Shown here one piece after another: positions 46,824 through 59,042 of a DNA stretch of 64,000 nucleotides. How positions within the stretch are numbered: the first letter of the stretch is position 1; each line of letters begins with the position of its first letter. Under the pieces are notes generated by a model. That model was not told where the DNA came from. It made no database searches and saw nothing but the letters and a program-made list of their open reading frames with translations. Source of the DNA: Flaveria trinervia (lineage: Eukaryota; Streptophyta; Magnoliopsida; Asterales; Asteraceae); NCBI GenBank assembly GCA_025506515.1, contig CM046453.1, positions 31,869,845-31,933,844 on the forward strand, given 5' to 3'. The translations under genes were made by a program, and so were the position numbers.

Positions 46824-49800
46824 AAACCAATAAGCTCCGGCCTGGGAAGAAGTCCTTGATATTTGTTTTTGGCAAGATATGAATGGGAACTCTGTTTTGG
46901 GGAACTGGACACAGAGTTGTTATCCCATTCATGAGATCTACTTCCCGTGTGAGCCTGTAGGATTCTCTGGTGTAGGCTCTGAGAACATGATTTGTTCTTC
47001 CATGTCAGGTTCTCGGCTTCACCATCAAATAATCCTTCTCGCCCCATACAGCTCTGAGATGTACTTGGCCTTATTGCCGTTCTTGAGCTCAACAGTTGTA
47101 ATTTGTCTATATGCAACTCATCAGGATGATTCCTTCGAGTAGCAGACTTAGCTCATTCTGTTTGAAGTCTCAAGCCTCTTGTAGACTAACCCCTTTTTGA
47201 TAATCGGTCTCTAGCATCTTCTGGGGTGGTTATTTAGTCTCGTAGGCCTTCTTGAAATCTTCGACAATCTCCCAGGGTGATACTACAAGGGCCACAGTGA
47301 TCTCTGCATCTACGATCCTCTTGACTTGACCCTTGTATCTCGAAGGAATGTCTTTCTTTACAATCCTGTGAGCCCCTCGGATCAGGCCATACTCTCACCC
47401 TTTCTTTCAGATATTGAAATGTGTTGGCGAGAGTGTACAATCTCAGAGCTTCTTTCTTCATGCTGATAATTGATGAGGAGGCAGCATAGGTTTTGTCAAT
47501 GCTTTTTATTATTTCATCATCATGAAGCTTTTGCTGCTCCTCTTCTTCAATTTTTACTCTCACAGCATCCATCTATGAGGTGGGAGTGATGGGCATAGGT
47601 TTTGGCTTTTGCCAGTGTAGGACTGCAGACAGAGGCATCCTATCTTCTTCCACATCATCCTCTTCTTCTTCTTCTTCTAGCCTCAGCACCTTCTCTTCTT
47701 CTTCTAGGTGCATCATCGGCTGTTGGTTTAGATGGTGAGGGAGTTGGTTTTGTGTGTTGTGATTGTGGTTGTTTTGTATTTGGGCTTTGAGATTGGTTTG
47801 GAGATTTGAGGGGTAGGCTGTGTTTGAGTGGGTGGAAGGGAAGGTTGTTCCAGCATCTTTGTTGTCAGTTTAGCCTTTGTAAGTTTTGCCATTTCCAACC
47901 TTTTACCAGCCCCACCTCATCAAGGGCTTCAATGATATCCCCTTGTGGAATTGCTCAGACAGACAGATTCTGGTGGCTATAGCCATAATACTGTCTCTGG
48001 TCCACGCGCGAATCTCCATCAAAGATCTTCCTAATATTTGGCAATAAAACGGATCATGATCTCCAATCTCTCCTTTTCAAGTCATCATACCCAGCCCATC
48101 GGGTTTAATTCTTTGCACTTCAACCTCCTGATTCACTATCCAATGTGGCTGTATCAAAACTTGCCTGAAGAGTTGCTCAATGATTTTATCCATGGATCGC
48201 TGTGTGTATCATCAGCATCTTTACCAGCTCTTCCAAGGATTTTTCTTCAGCAGTAGGTTGATTATCAGCACTTTTCTTTCGTTTATAAGTGATCAGTTGT
48301 TGCTTTTCTTTTTCCTCTGGGCTTGCTCTTGGCCTCCTCTTCTCTGTTCTTTCCCTACTTTTCTTTCACTGCAGTACTCCCCCCTTTTGGATGCATTTGG
48401 TAGGGGTTTGTACTGCAGAAAGTGTCTTTTGCACAGCAGCATCAATCAGGGTTGTAAAGTTGAGGAGCCTCTCATCAATGGCTTTAGTCACAATGTCAGT
48501 GATTATGGTTGATGAGAGGGAGGGAATTTTGAAGGACAGCAACTATTGTTCAGGAGGGTTCTGTTCCTGAGAAATAGTGCCAGAAGCAAGGCAGGTGGCT
48601 GAGTTTGGAGTGGCTCAGTGTTTGGGGAACCTTCAACTGAAGGTGCCATCTTGTGGGTTGGGGAGCAGATGGTCTTTCTCCTTGTGAGAGTGGTTAAGTA
48701 GGTTTTGCAGCCTACTGACTTTCTCCTCAAGGATTGTGTTCTGGGCAGAACATCGTAGAAAAAGCCCAGGTCATCATCAGCCGAAGCTGAATCACCTGAC
48801 CTCATTCTGATCATGTGCTGATTCAGAAGAGGTGGCAGCCTCACTAGATATTCTAATCTCCCTTCTACACCAGGAGATAGAAGTGGTAACCCCTGTGCGT
48901 GTGGGTTCTCAATTGCCTGTGTTCCTCCCCCTCAATGGTAGAGGTGTTCCAGTATAGTGCTATCTGGGGAGGGGGTGAGGAGTGCAATTGAGTCAGCACT
49001 TGTGCAACTATCATGTTGGGCTGTGAGGGGCGGTTGCATGGGGTGAAGGGATAGAAGCAGTGTACACCTGGGGAGGATGGTGCTCTTCAATGGCAATCCC
49101 CTCAAGTGAGGAAAATCCCAGATGTGTTGGTCCCCTTGTGTGGTTGCTGCAGGCTCCTGTTGAGAGGAATCTTGAGCGGCTATGGCTGGAAGAGTCCTTA
49201 TATCCACTAGGGGGTTTTGACCAGTGGATATCTCCTGTGTTTGTGTTGCACGGGCATCCTCAGGGGACTCAATTCCCTGAGTAGCCATTTTGGGTTTCTT
49301 TTTGGTGGGTTTGGTGGGGACTTTTGATTTGGAGGTGGTGGCTGTGGGTTTCCAGCTGCGTGGTTTGCGCAGCTTGGCAGCCAATTTGAGTGTATGGTCA
49401 GAGTTGTGCGGGAGTATACTTCTGGCAGAACAGTCGTAGCAGGGACTCCCAGGCCAACAAGTCCCTCAGCGTGAAGCTGGTTTGTAATGATGGCCATTAT
49501 GAACCGTGGATATAATATCCAACGGTTAGCAGTTAGTTTTTGAGCCATATCCTTGAGGCTCCGAAATATTATTTCTGAAAAATTTAACGGCTGTTGCTCA
49601 AGAATAGAATACATTACCTGCTGCCACTTTTCGACATTTGATCCCAAGATGACGTCTTAGGAGCCAACATACATTCACCATGTGAAAAATTAGGCGTTCA
49701 GCGTCATGGAAGTGTTCTTCGTGATAGTGGAGGCACTAAGATTGCCCTGATATCCATGTTGGGCAAAGGATAGATCAGTAGTGCCCTTGGGATATCCAGC

Positions 49801-50096
49801 AGGAGAAATGGCATCATCCAGATGTGGAATTGGCGGATTATTTCGGGAGTGATGACCACTTCTTTGTTGTTGACGACCGACTGGAGAGATGGTGTGTTGT
49901 TCTCCCCAGTGGTAATGGTGACGTTCATCCAAAACTGTTTGAGGGATTCGGCATGTAGTATGGGATTGAGAAGAAATGCCGTTTTGTATTGGGACTGAAC
50001 CATAAGATCGATAGCAGTATCGAACTTAGCCCAGACAGGCGATTTAGTAAGGTAGCCTACACAGTTGTGTCGCGGTTTAATTTGCATGGACGCCAT
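46824..50096 (-). pseudogene. B3 additional ORF (aORF) downstream of pol, frameshifted
   Basis: The start is at 50096 (MASMQIKPRHNCVGYLTKSP), 72 bases after a TATA box. The N-terminal domain continues to about 49704 (FDTAIDLMVQSQYKTAFLLN, AESLKQFWMNVT) and, after a frame change, at 49207-49647 (VMYSILEQQPLNFSEIIF, YPRFIMAIITNQLHAEGLVG). A basic Pro/Lys/Ser/Thr-rich part follows (48932-49384), then the DDDLGFFYDVL segment before the coiled coil (48503-48844), an acidic run near 47660-47690, and VRVKIEEEEQQKLHDDE (47572). Further on are a KGQVK-type segment and a C-terminal part up to the LTR; one frame appears to end just inside the LTR. Domain order matches B2, which supports a real protein-coding past. 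Function unknown; the ORF could be an env-like or regulatory accessory gene. Confidence 0.7.
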
Positions 50097-50167
50097 TGAG
50101 AAGAGAAAATTTTTGGAGAGAACGTTAGGTTTGAAGAAGATGAAGCTTTGAAGGATTAGGTCAGGGA

Positions 50168-50175
50168 TATTTATA
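50168..50175 (-). promoter_or_regulatory. Candidate internal promoter (TATA box) for the B3 aORF
   Basis: TATAAATA on the minus strand within CCCTATAAATATCCC, 72 bases upstream of the aORF ATG and identical to the B2 box in sequence and distance. Confidence 0.6.
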
Positions 50176-50654
50176 GGGTACGGGTAAAAAACGACTGAAG
50201 GATGTGGTGTAGTCATCAGTAGTTTTAAACGACTGTTGACATGGTATTATCCTTTCAGACGTTGAACAGCTGAAGTCGTGGTGTTAGGCATGAGGAGTTA
50301 GAAAACTACTGAAGACCGTGGTTTTGACTTCAGATGATGAAACAACTAAGGACTTGGTGTTTGTCATCAGTAGTTGTGAAACTACTGAAGACAGTGGTTT
50401 TGTCATCAGTTGTTGTAAACAACTGAAGACTTGGTATTAGTCATCAGTAGTTATAAAACTACTGAAGACATGGTTTTGCTTCAGTTGTTTAGAATGAAAC
50501 AGCAGTTGTTGAACAACTGAAGAGAAAGTTCTCTTCAGTAGTTTTCTTAATTTATAGCCTTTCAGCTGTTTCATGCTGTCCTCAACACTTACTCATCAGA
50601 CTTTGCATCTGATTTTCGGTGTTTCATAGACATCAGTACTTATCTGTTTATACT

Positions 50655-50757
50655 GATTTCAGTAGTTGTAACTACATCAGTAGTTTTAACTACATCAGTA
50701 GTTTTAACTACATCAGTAGTTTTAACTACATCAGTAGTTTTACTACATCAGTAGTTT
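50655..50757 (-). repeat. Five to six tandem copies of an 18-bp palindromic unit
   Basis: The unit ACTACATCAGTAGTTTTA repeats head to tail. Each contains AACTAC and GTAGTT separated by ATCA, so each can form a small hairpin. B2 has only isolated copies at the matching place (near 39357-39400), so this is a recent local expansion. Confidence 0.9.
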
Positions 50758-50905
50758 GGAACAATAAAGTACTTCAGTACTTGTGAGGCATTTAGCCATC
50801 AGTAGTTATAAAAACTACTGAAGGGAAAAGACTCATCAGTACTTTATGTGACATGGTACCAATGATCACTAGTAATTACTACTGAAATCATCAGTAGTTT
50901 GGCAC

Positions 50906-53900
50906 TTATTCTAGCTGCAGCATACTAAGCCTTAACACAAGGTTTTGGAAAGTAGAACTATCAAAGCTTAGTAAAAATATCTGCAAGCTCATGAGCACTA
51001 GGCACAAACTTAGGATCAATCAGACCTTTTTCAAAACAACCCGAATAAAATGATGTCTGATCTCTATATGTTTTGTCCTAGAGTGCTGGACTGGATTTTT
51101 GACAATACACAGAGCTGAAGCACTATCCATTACAATGGAGTCTTAGTCTCTGTAATGCCATAATCCAGAAGTTGGTTCTGAAGCCAGAGTACCTGAGAAG
51201 TAAAACTTGCAGCAGCAATGTACTCGGCCTCAGCAGTTGATGTAGCAACAGATGTTTGTTTCTTACTCTGCCAAGAATCAACGTTTCCTAGGAATTGACA
51301 CCACCAGAAGTTGACTTTCTAGTTAACTTGCACCCTGCATAGTCACTATCTGAAAAAGCAACTAATTTGCAAGAGTGTCCATTGGAATACCATAAACCCA
51401 AAGATGTGTACCTTGCAATATCTAAAGATTCTCTTGACTGCAATCAAATGAGACTCTTTAGGAGCAGCCTGAAATCTAGCACAAACACATGTAGCAAACA
51501 TAATATCTGGTATAGAAGCTATTAGATACATCAAGGACACATCATACATCTGTAAATCTTTCATCAAAGCTTTACCTTTCTGATCAGCATCCAGGTGTGT
51601 GGTGTTGCACATGGGATAGAACAGGGCTTACAGTTTTGTAAATCAAACTTATTCAAAAGATCTTTTGTATATTTTGACTGGTGAATAAAGGTTCCATCAG
51701 CCTTTTGTTTGATTTGCAAGCCTAGAAAGAACTGTAATTCTCCCATTGCACTCATTTCAAACCTCTTTTCATTAATGTTGTAAAATCATCACACAACTGG
51801 GGATCAGAGGATGCAAAAATAATATCATCAACATAAATCTGAACAAGTAGCTTATGCTGATCCACCTTCTTAATAAACAAAGTTTTATCATGGAGCCTCT
51901 AGTGAAATTATTCTTAAGAAGAAAAGTAGAGAGTGTCTCATACCCGGCTCTAGGAGCTTGTTTCAACCCATAAAGAGCCTTATCAAGTGTTGTACACCCA
52001 TTCAGGATGTTTATTATCCTCAAAGCCTGGTGGTTGACACACATAAACTTCTTCCTTTATTTTACCATATAAAAATGCACTTTTGACATCCATTTGGAAA
52101 ACTTTAAGATTGTGGAATGCAGCATAGGCTAAGAACAATCTAATTGCCTCTAGTCTGGCTACAGGGGCAAAGGTTTCATCATAGTAAATACCTTCTTCTT
52201 GTGAAAACCCCTGTACAACCAGTCTAGCCTTGTTCTTAACAATAAGCCCATTTTCATCGTTTTATTCCTAAACACCCATTTAGTGCCTATTGCACACTTA
52301 CCTGGGGGAAGAGGAACAAGTTCCCACACTTGTTGTTTCTTGAACTGAAGTAGCTCAAGCTGCATAGCTTCAACCCATCCATTGTCTCTCAAAGCAACAT
52401 GGTAGTTCTTTGGCTCTAGCTGACTGATGAAGAGAGCATAGAAGCAGAAGTTAGACAATTGACTTCTGGTTGAAACACCAGCATTGATATCACCAATAAT
52501 CTGAGACATGGGATGATTCTTCAGTTCTTGATAACAATGAGATCTGTGCAAGTGGTTTGTAGAACCTTCAGCAGTAGCAGATGTTGATGTAGACTCTTGA
52601 AACCAAGAATTTGATGGTAACTCAAAAGATGTAGAGGAAACAGAGATCTTATCAGCATTTGTTGTGGATGGAACTGCTAAAGCTACAGGAACATCAAGTG
52701 TAGCAGACAAAGGCAGTTGGTCACTAAACTTGAATAGGTGAGTATTGATATTATCATCATCATCATCAATACCACCAGGTGGAAGACATGCTGCAGAAGA
52801 TGATTTAGCCACAGGATCTGCAACAGCTGGAGGTTGAAAAGGAACATATTGCAGTATGTCCAAATCAAACAACTTCACAGGGTTTTGTGAATCTTGTCCA
52901 AAGAGATTCATTAAACTTCACATGCAAGTCTCTTCAACTATCTTTGTGTTGAGAATAAAACAGGACAACCCAAATGCTTTGAAAAATGAAATTAAGGAGC
53001 CAAATGATGAGAACTTCATATGGAGTCTTCATCAACCTCTGATTTACTAAAACTCTATTTGCACATAGCAAGCTGTGTTGACAGCTTCAGCCCAAAATGT
53101 CAGTGGCAAACCAGAGTCAGCCAGCATGGACCTTGCAGCTTCAATGAGGGTCCTGTTCTTTCTCTCCACTACTCCATTTTGTTCTGGAGTCCTGGGATGC
53201 TAAACTGCCTTTTGATTCCCTTTGAGAGATAGAAGTCATCAAGTGTATGATTCCTGAATTCAGTTCCATTATCACTCCTGATACACTTGACTGGAAGGGA
53301 ATACTGCTTCTCAATATAGAACACAAAGTTAATAACCTTCTGAGCAACCTCATCTTTGAATGTAGAAAGAAAGTCCATACAAATCTGGAGTAATCATCCA
53401 CAATTACCAGACAGTATTTCTTCTTTTCCATGCTCATCACTCTCACAGGACCAAATAGATCCATATGCAGTAATTGCAAGCAGGCAGTGGACTTAGGCTC
53501 TTCAATAGGAGAGAATGAGACTTTGTGTGTTTTTCCTTTTAAACAAGCAGTGCAGGTTTCATCACAGTGGAACTCCTTTATGGTAAGCCTCTGACTAAAC
53601 TATTGTGGATAAGCTGATTCATGTTTTTGAAATTAACATGACCCAGCCTTCTGTGCCACAGTTTAGATTCTTGAGAAGAGGCTTTGGAAAATAGGTAAGG
53701 ATTGCCTTTGAGATCTATTTTCTTGGAAAGATCTAAGGCATAAACTCTTCTGTTCTATTGGCTCTCAGGAGAGTGTGATCATCCAACACCTTGTCAATCA
53801 AATGCAAAACTTTGGATGACAGAATCCTACAGTTCTGACTGGTGAAAAGAGCAACATGGCCTTTATCACACATTTGACTGACACTCAAGAGATTGTACTT

Positions 53901-56900
53901 GAGATTTTCCACATGATTAACATCATCAAATTTGATTTCTCCATTGGAGACAAAGCCATTACCAATGATGTAACCCCTAGCATCATTGCCAAAAGAAACA
54001 AATCCTTCTTTCCTTGAGAGTAGTCATGAAGAAGAGAACTGTTCCCAGTCATGTGCATAGATCCCCCACTGTCTACATACCAGATGCTACTTTGGCATGT
54101 TGGAGAACCCTGCAATAATAAACAATGAGTTAGTTTTGGAGACCCAAACCTTTTTGGTTTTGGGCCTGGTCTCATCAATAGATGGTAAACTAACAGGTTT
54201 ATTTGAGACAACAGCCTGAGAGGAAGAAGATGGTGAAGAAGAGGAATCCTTTGGCTTGGATCTCCTTTTCTGTGGTTTCAACATAGGAGCATCTAGTTGG
54301 TTAACTCTACCCAACAGATGTTGAACCATCATAACCAGCTGTGTCTGATTTTGTGATAAAGCTTTCAGCTCATCAGACACATTGCCAGTGGAGTTTGATA
54401 AGTTCCTATGTTGCACCTTCTTCTTCTGAGCACTCTCAGCTGTCACCTGTTTAACCCCTTCCTTTTTGGATTTCTTTGAGGACTTAAGGTTACAGGATTT
54501 GATGTTGCTGATACAAATGTGGTCTCAAACTTAGTTTTCATTTTTACCATTTTCTCTTTAATTTCTTCTTTTTGTTTGAGTTTGGAACCTCTTTTGTACC
54601 AGCAATCATCTGTAAGATGATTGAACAAACCACATACTTCACATGGTTTCTTCTTCATCTTAGGTTGATCATCAACTAAAGAGGGTGAAGCAACTGGAGA
54701 CTTGCTCTTCAATGCTTTGGAAGCATTGTTTGCTTTCTTGACTTCCTCTTTAGTAGCCTTCAAACTCTTTCTACTGACAGTTTTCTTCTTTTCAGTACTG
54801 ACAGCAGTTGGAGTTTGAACTTCAGGTGTAAATCCTGCTCTCTTGTCCTTTCAGGACTTTCAGAATTAATTCCTGAGTTGATCAACTCATTGATCATGTG
54901 TGTCAGCATTTGAACCATCAACATCAGCTTATAGGTTCAGAGAGGGCTTGATGCTGACTTCTACTTCTGATTGTGCTATATCAGAAAGTAGATCACACGA
55001 TGAGATGGATTGGTTATTACTCTCACCATCAGATTCTACCTCTGCTCTTGGAGTAAAATCTATAGGTGGAGCAGTGTGATTGTAACCAATGCCAAACTTC
55101 ACATTGGAAGCAGATTGCTTACTAAGAAGCATTTCAAAACCTTTGCATGATTGTACCCATCTATCACACTCTACCTGGGTAACTGCAAGGGTTTCTTTGA
55201 GATCTTTATACTTCTCTAGAAGTATCTCTTCCTAGCCTTATCATCAGTTATTTGGCATTTCAATTTGTAAATCTCATCATTTTTATCATTAAGCATAGAC
55301 TCAAATTCAGCTTTGTTTTTGGAAATAATTTGTTCTAGCTCAATGTTATTGTTGATTAAAGCTACATTTGCTTCTCTAACAGATGCAAATGTTGCTATGC
55401 ATGTTTCTGAACATAATTTGGCTTTTGCCTCAGAGGATACCTGTGATACCTTTGGTGTAGAGGCATTAGAGGATGAAGTATCAGCAGAATCCAAAGCCAT
55501 AAGAGCTAGATTTCCAAATGGACTTTCACCACCATGTTGACCAGCACCTGAGAACAGTTGTTCATGACCAGACATGTCATCTGGTAAAATGCTCCAGTCA
55601 ACAACTCCTGGGGTGAAGAAGCTGTGTGTTGAGGTTGAGTTTGTTGATGAGATTGGGAAGACTGTGGTTCAGGCAATGCTTGTGGTTGTTGTGCAATTAG
55701 AGCTTGAACAGGATTTGGTTGAGGCACATAATAGCAGGGATAAAGATATGACATTTGACCCTGGGGAACAAAGTATGCAGGAGATCTAGGATGTGAATAA
55801 TGACCAGAACCAGCAGAATGTTACCCTCTGTTTTGTGGACTAGTACTAGGAAAAGTCACAAAGGGTGCTGAAGAGTTAGATCCAGTTGATCTACACTCTC
55901 TTGCAAAGTGTCCTAGCCTTTTGCATTTATGACACCTCAACTTACTCTTGTCAAAACCAACTTTGGTTTTGCCAGAGAGTCCAGGAAATTTCTGCCAGTT
56001 CTCTTGTAGAACTTCTGAGATCTGATATTAATCAGTGCCATTTGGCTCAGAATATCCATCTCTTCTAGATCATCATCAGCTATTCCTTTCAGATCATCCA
56101 TGATGAAGCATAAATTGTCACTATTACTGCCAGAATGACTCTCAATACCAACAAATGCATGATCAGAACTATTTGAAGAGAAATCATATGCTCATCATAA
56201 TTGCTTTCAGATGCAACATATTCTGACTCATGACCAACCAAGGCAGTGTTGCCTGGTACAAAGTCATCAGTGAGCTTCCTGATGAGGACAGTTTCCTCTT
56301 CTGCTCTATCTCTCTTTCAAAGGTAAGCAGTTTCCCATGAAGTTGGGTGAGAGATAGGCCTTCTAGATTTGTACTGGAGCGTAGGACAATAGTGTATGTG
56401 TCCCATCTCTCAGGCAGTGATCTGAGGAATCTGTTGTTCATCTGGCTATTGGTGTATTCCTGTTTCACCATTTTCAGCTCAGATATCAAGCAGGAAAAGC
56501 GCTCAAACTGTTGAGTCAGTGTCTCACCCTTTCTATGAGAGAATGTCTCATATTGTTGGGCAAGGATTTCTCTATTGTTTGCTAAGACCTCATCTGTGCC
56601 ACCGAATTGTTCCTTCAGGGCATTCCAGAGATCATGAGCAGTTTCATGATGCATAAGCCCTGAATAGATTTCATTAGGCAGTGCCATGGCCAGATCCATG
56701 GGCTTTAGCATCAATCTCAAACAGTTTCCGATCTTCATCTGAGTATTGTTCCTTGTTCTTCGGAATCATTTGATTGGTTTCCGGATTGTTCACCATAGGC
56801 TTATGTGGTCCATGTACCACAGATGTCCAACAACCTGAACTGTTAATAGACAGGTGATGAAGCATTCTTCGTTGCCATATGTTATACTCGGTCCTAACCA

Positions 56901-56958
56901 GTATCGGAGGCTTGGTTGAGGAACCGGTATTGTGAGGATCATTAGAAGGAGTCGTCAT
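50906..56958 (-). pseudogene. B3 gag-pol, copia type, frameshifted
   Basis: Gag starts at 56958, at the conserved MTTPSNDPHN; an in-frame upstream ATG at 56973 exists but is not in B1 or B2. Gag core is at 56184-56738 (QQFERFSCLISELKMV, RSLPERWDTYTIVLRSS). Coiled-coil-like sequence with NNIELEQIISKNKAEFESML is at 55216-55575. The second CCHC, CEVCGLFNHLTDDC, lies in 54443-54763. Protease WYVDSGGSMHMTGN is near 54080, GAG-pre-integrase/integrase at 53141-53560, the post-core region near 52160-52911, the RT start with a TKWVFRNK motif near 52270, polymerase fragments at 51564-52044, and RNase H near 51200-51350. The stop is at 50906-50908 after ...SMLQLE. Indels break the frame in gag, integrase and RT; integrase lacks one continuous frame. 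The best-preserved gag-pol of family B in the window, but not intact. Confidence 0.9.
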
Positions 56959-57180
56959 CTCAGATTCAATCAAATTCAGTTAAGCTAAAACAGATTTAGA
57001 ACACAACGCAACAACCAATTGAACCAGAAGATCTCAAAATAAATGAACGAAAGCGACAGAAATTCAATAATCTATAACCAGTTCTTGCAAATACGCTAAT
57101 TCAATCAATCACAGAAATCAATTAGCAGTTTCAATGATCAATTGTTAGATCGATCGATGATTAACCATGCTCTGATACCA
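56959..57180 (-). other. B3 leader and primer binding site
   Basis: Canonical PBS TGGTATCAGAGC at 57169-57180 on the minus strand, two bases from the LTR. The leader of about 210 bases has no coding content. Confidence 0.85.
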
Positions 57181-57182
57181 CT

Positions 57183-58017
57183 TGTTAGGATCAGTGATCT
57201 ATGTTTGATTGATTGACGAGTATAGCAGTGGAATTCAAACAATGAATTAGTCGATTCACAAGAACAAAACGATATTCAATGAAGAACAAAGACAGTTATA
57301 GAGAGAGAGAATATCTGCAAATATATTTCATTCAATATTCGCTTTCGTGGTAACAGAATGTCACAATTACAATTAGGTCGACACCTCTTATATAAGAGAT
57401 GTGACGTCTGCTGATGTCAGTTGATAGTGACATCTAACAGATTTATTACAACTGAACACAACTACTGAAGATGTCAAAACAGCTGACATCTCCTTAAAAA
57501 AAATGCTAAGTGTTATCAGTTGTTATAACTACTGAAAAATATAAAACTACTGAAACTACAACGACTGAAGAACAAGCTCTTCAGTCGTTTTACAAAACTA
57601 CTGAAAGTAAAAATAAAAACTACTGATATCACAACTACTGTAAAAGTACTCTTCAGCAGTTGTGACAAACTACTAAAGCTTTAGTACTTGATCTTCAGAC
57701 TTTGAACTTTAGATGTTTCATCAGCTGATGACTTCAGTAGATATCATCAGCTGATGTCTTTAGTCTTTGTCTTCAGACTTTGTACATCAGTTGTTGATCT
57801 TCAGCACTTGTAAACTCTTCGGCTGTTGTACTTCAGTACTTTGGTCTTTCAGCTTCAGCACTTGTGTTCTTCAGCTGTTGTACTTCAGCACTTTAGTTCT
57901 TCAGCTGTTGAAGTCTTCAGCACTTGTCAAACTGCTGATGAAGCTTTCAGCAGTTGTTGTGATACCATGTGGGACTTAGAGGTTTTCTGATCTTGTCTCA
58001 TTGGTTCTTTTGGTCCA
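57183..58017 (-). repeat. 5' LTR of B3 (835 bp), outer right LTR of the B array
   Basis: Minus strand TGGACCAAAAG to CCTAACA. TATA-like TATATAAGAG at 57385-57398, motif swarm about 57465-57950, and the AACGACTGAAGA inverted repeat near 57558-57588. The flank beyond 58017 (ATACT) does not match the flank left of 35419 (AAATC). Confidence 0.88.
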
Positions 58018-58189
58018 ATACTAGGATTAAGCTTTGATACTCTTAAAAAGATATGCAGAACGGAGATCAAATACAAGTATGATGATCAAAAGGATGTAGT
58101 ATCTTACTTCAACAAAAGGATGGTGACAAGATTTAACGAACTTTCAGTTTGAAGAGCTGATTACAAGTATCTAAGCCTAAGGGGGGTAT
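58018..58189 (+). other. 3' internal tail and polypurine tract of element G
   Basis: Short plus-strand tail ending in a clear purine run, AAGGGGGG (58179-58186), directly before an LTR start. The upstream body of G is absent; the B3 LTR takes its place. A frame with FDTLKKICRTEIKYKYDDQ can be read but I do not recognise it. Confidence 0.6.
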
Positions 58190-59042
58190 TGTTAGGTCTA
58201 GGATCAATAGATCTAGTCCATTTTGTATTGGCTTAGTACTTGAATTAATATGTGTAATGAATGTTTGTAATTCATTATTGTGTATGCATTAAATGTATAG
58301 GTTAACCCATATATATGTGTGTCGATTTATGTATGTTTGCACATAAAACAATATAATTGATGGATTCATGAACCGACCAAGTGTTAGAACGTCTACGGAC
58401 GAACATTTTGTTCTTTTGTAGTTATGTTTCTTACAAGTAAATTACATCCGAAGATCTTCTACGGATGAACAACCAGATTCCTACAAAAGAACAAGTTTGC
58501 TTCGAAAGTACAAAACTCCTACGGAAGAAAAAAACTCCTACAGAAGAAAATTTTCCTACTGAAGGCAATATTCCTGTGGAATACAAACACTTGTATTCAA
58601 ACAATACAAGTGTTACAAGTCAACAAGTCGGTTATACGAATCCCAAAAAAACTGATGATTCTTTAACAGAAACAATTCGAATCCAAAGAGATCCGGTGTT
58701 TCCTTAAACAGAAACATGCGTGCCTATATATATGGATCCTAGGCTTCACATCAAGGCAGAGAGACGGTTTATGACGGAAAAACATCCCATCAAATCACAC
58801 AACCAAACCCTAGCAGCCGTCACATCATCAAACACAAAAAATCAATATCATTCGTTCATTCATTATTTATTTGTGATTATTAACATGTTTTAATGAAATA
58901 CATTTGAATTTAATATTTGTACGATCATGAATTCCGTTTAATTCATCATGTTCTTGAATCTTTATTGATATTGAAATTTAATACAAACAATTAAAACAAG
59001 CCAACATTGACTCCGCAAACATTGACTTGATTTCAACCAACA
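58190..59042 (+). repeat. 3' LTR of element G (about 853 bp)
   Basis: Begins TGTTAGGTCTAGG after the polypurine tract. A TATA-like CTATATATATGG is near 58723. The end is placed at CAACCAACA (59042) on weak grounds. Several CTACGGAAGA/CTACAGAAGA motifs occur at about 58390-58570. The open frame 58465-58707 lies wholly inside the LTR and is probably chance. The sequence does not match the D leader, so G and D are different elements. Confidence 0.6.

Larger units (their letters stand above)
50097..50905 (-). repeat. CAGTAGTT motif swarm between pol and aORF (B3)
   Basis: By eye 16 exact CAGTAGTT/AACTACTG octamers in about 0.8 kb, including facing pairs such as CATCAGTAGTTGTGAAACTA (near 50364) and the tandem block at 50655-50757. 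The swarm stops at the pol stop codon (50906-50908) and before the internal TATA box. Confidence 0.88.
46824..58017 (-). mobile_element. Copia family B, copy B3
   Basis: Minus-strand order: LTR 57183-58017, PBS, leader, gag-pol 50906-56958, spacer 50097-50905, aORF 46824-50096, then the LTR shared with B2. It is the most complete copy of the family here and the only one whose aORF reaches the LTR within the window. Confidence 0.9.

Noticed and set aside
50690..50757. CRISPR-like repeat array
   Set aside because: Units are directly adjacent with no unique spacers, in a plant retrotransposon.
31533..58189. D (left) and G (right) as two ends of one plus-strand element interrupted by the B array
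   Set aside because: The D leader/LTR part and the G LTR do not resemble each other, and G's tail does not continue the RNase H of D.
58465..58707. 80-codon plus-strand frame with a methionine start
   Set aside because: It lies entirely within the G LTR, is built from repeated CTACGGAAGA words, and has no recognisable domain.
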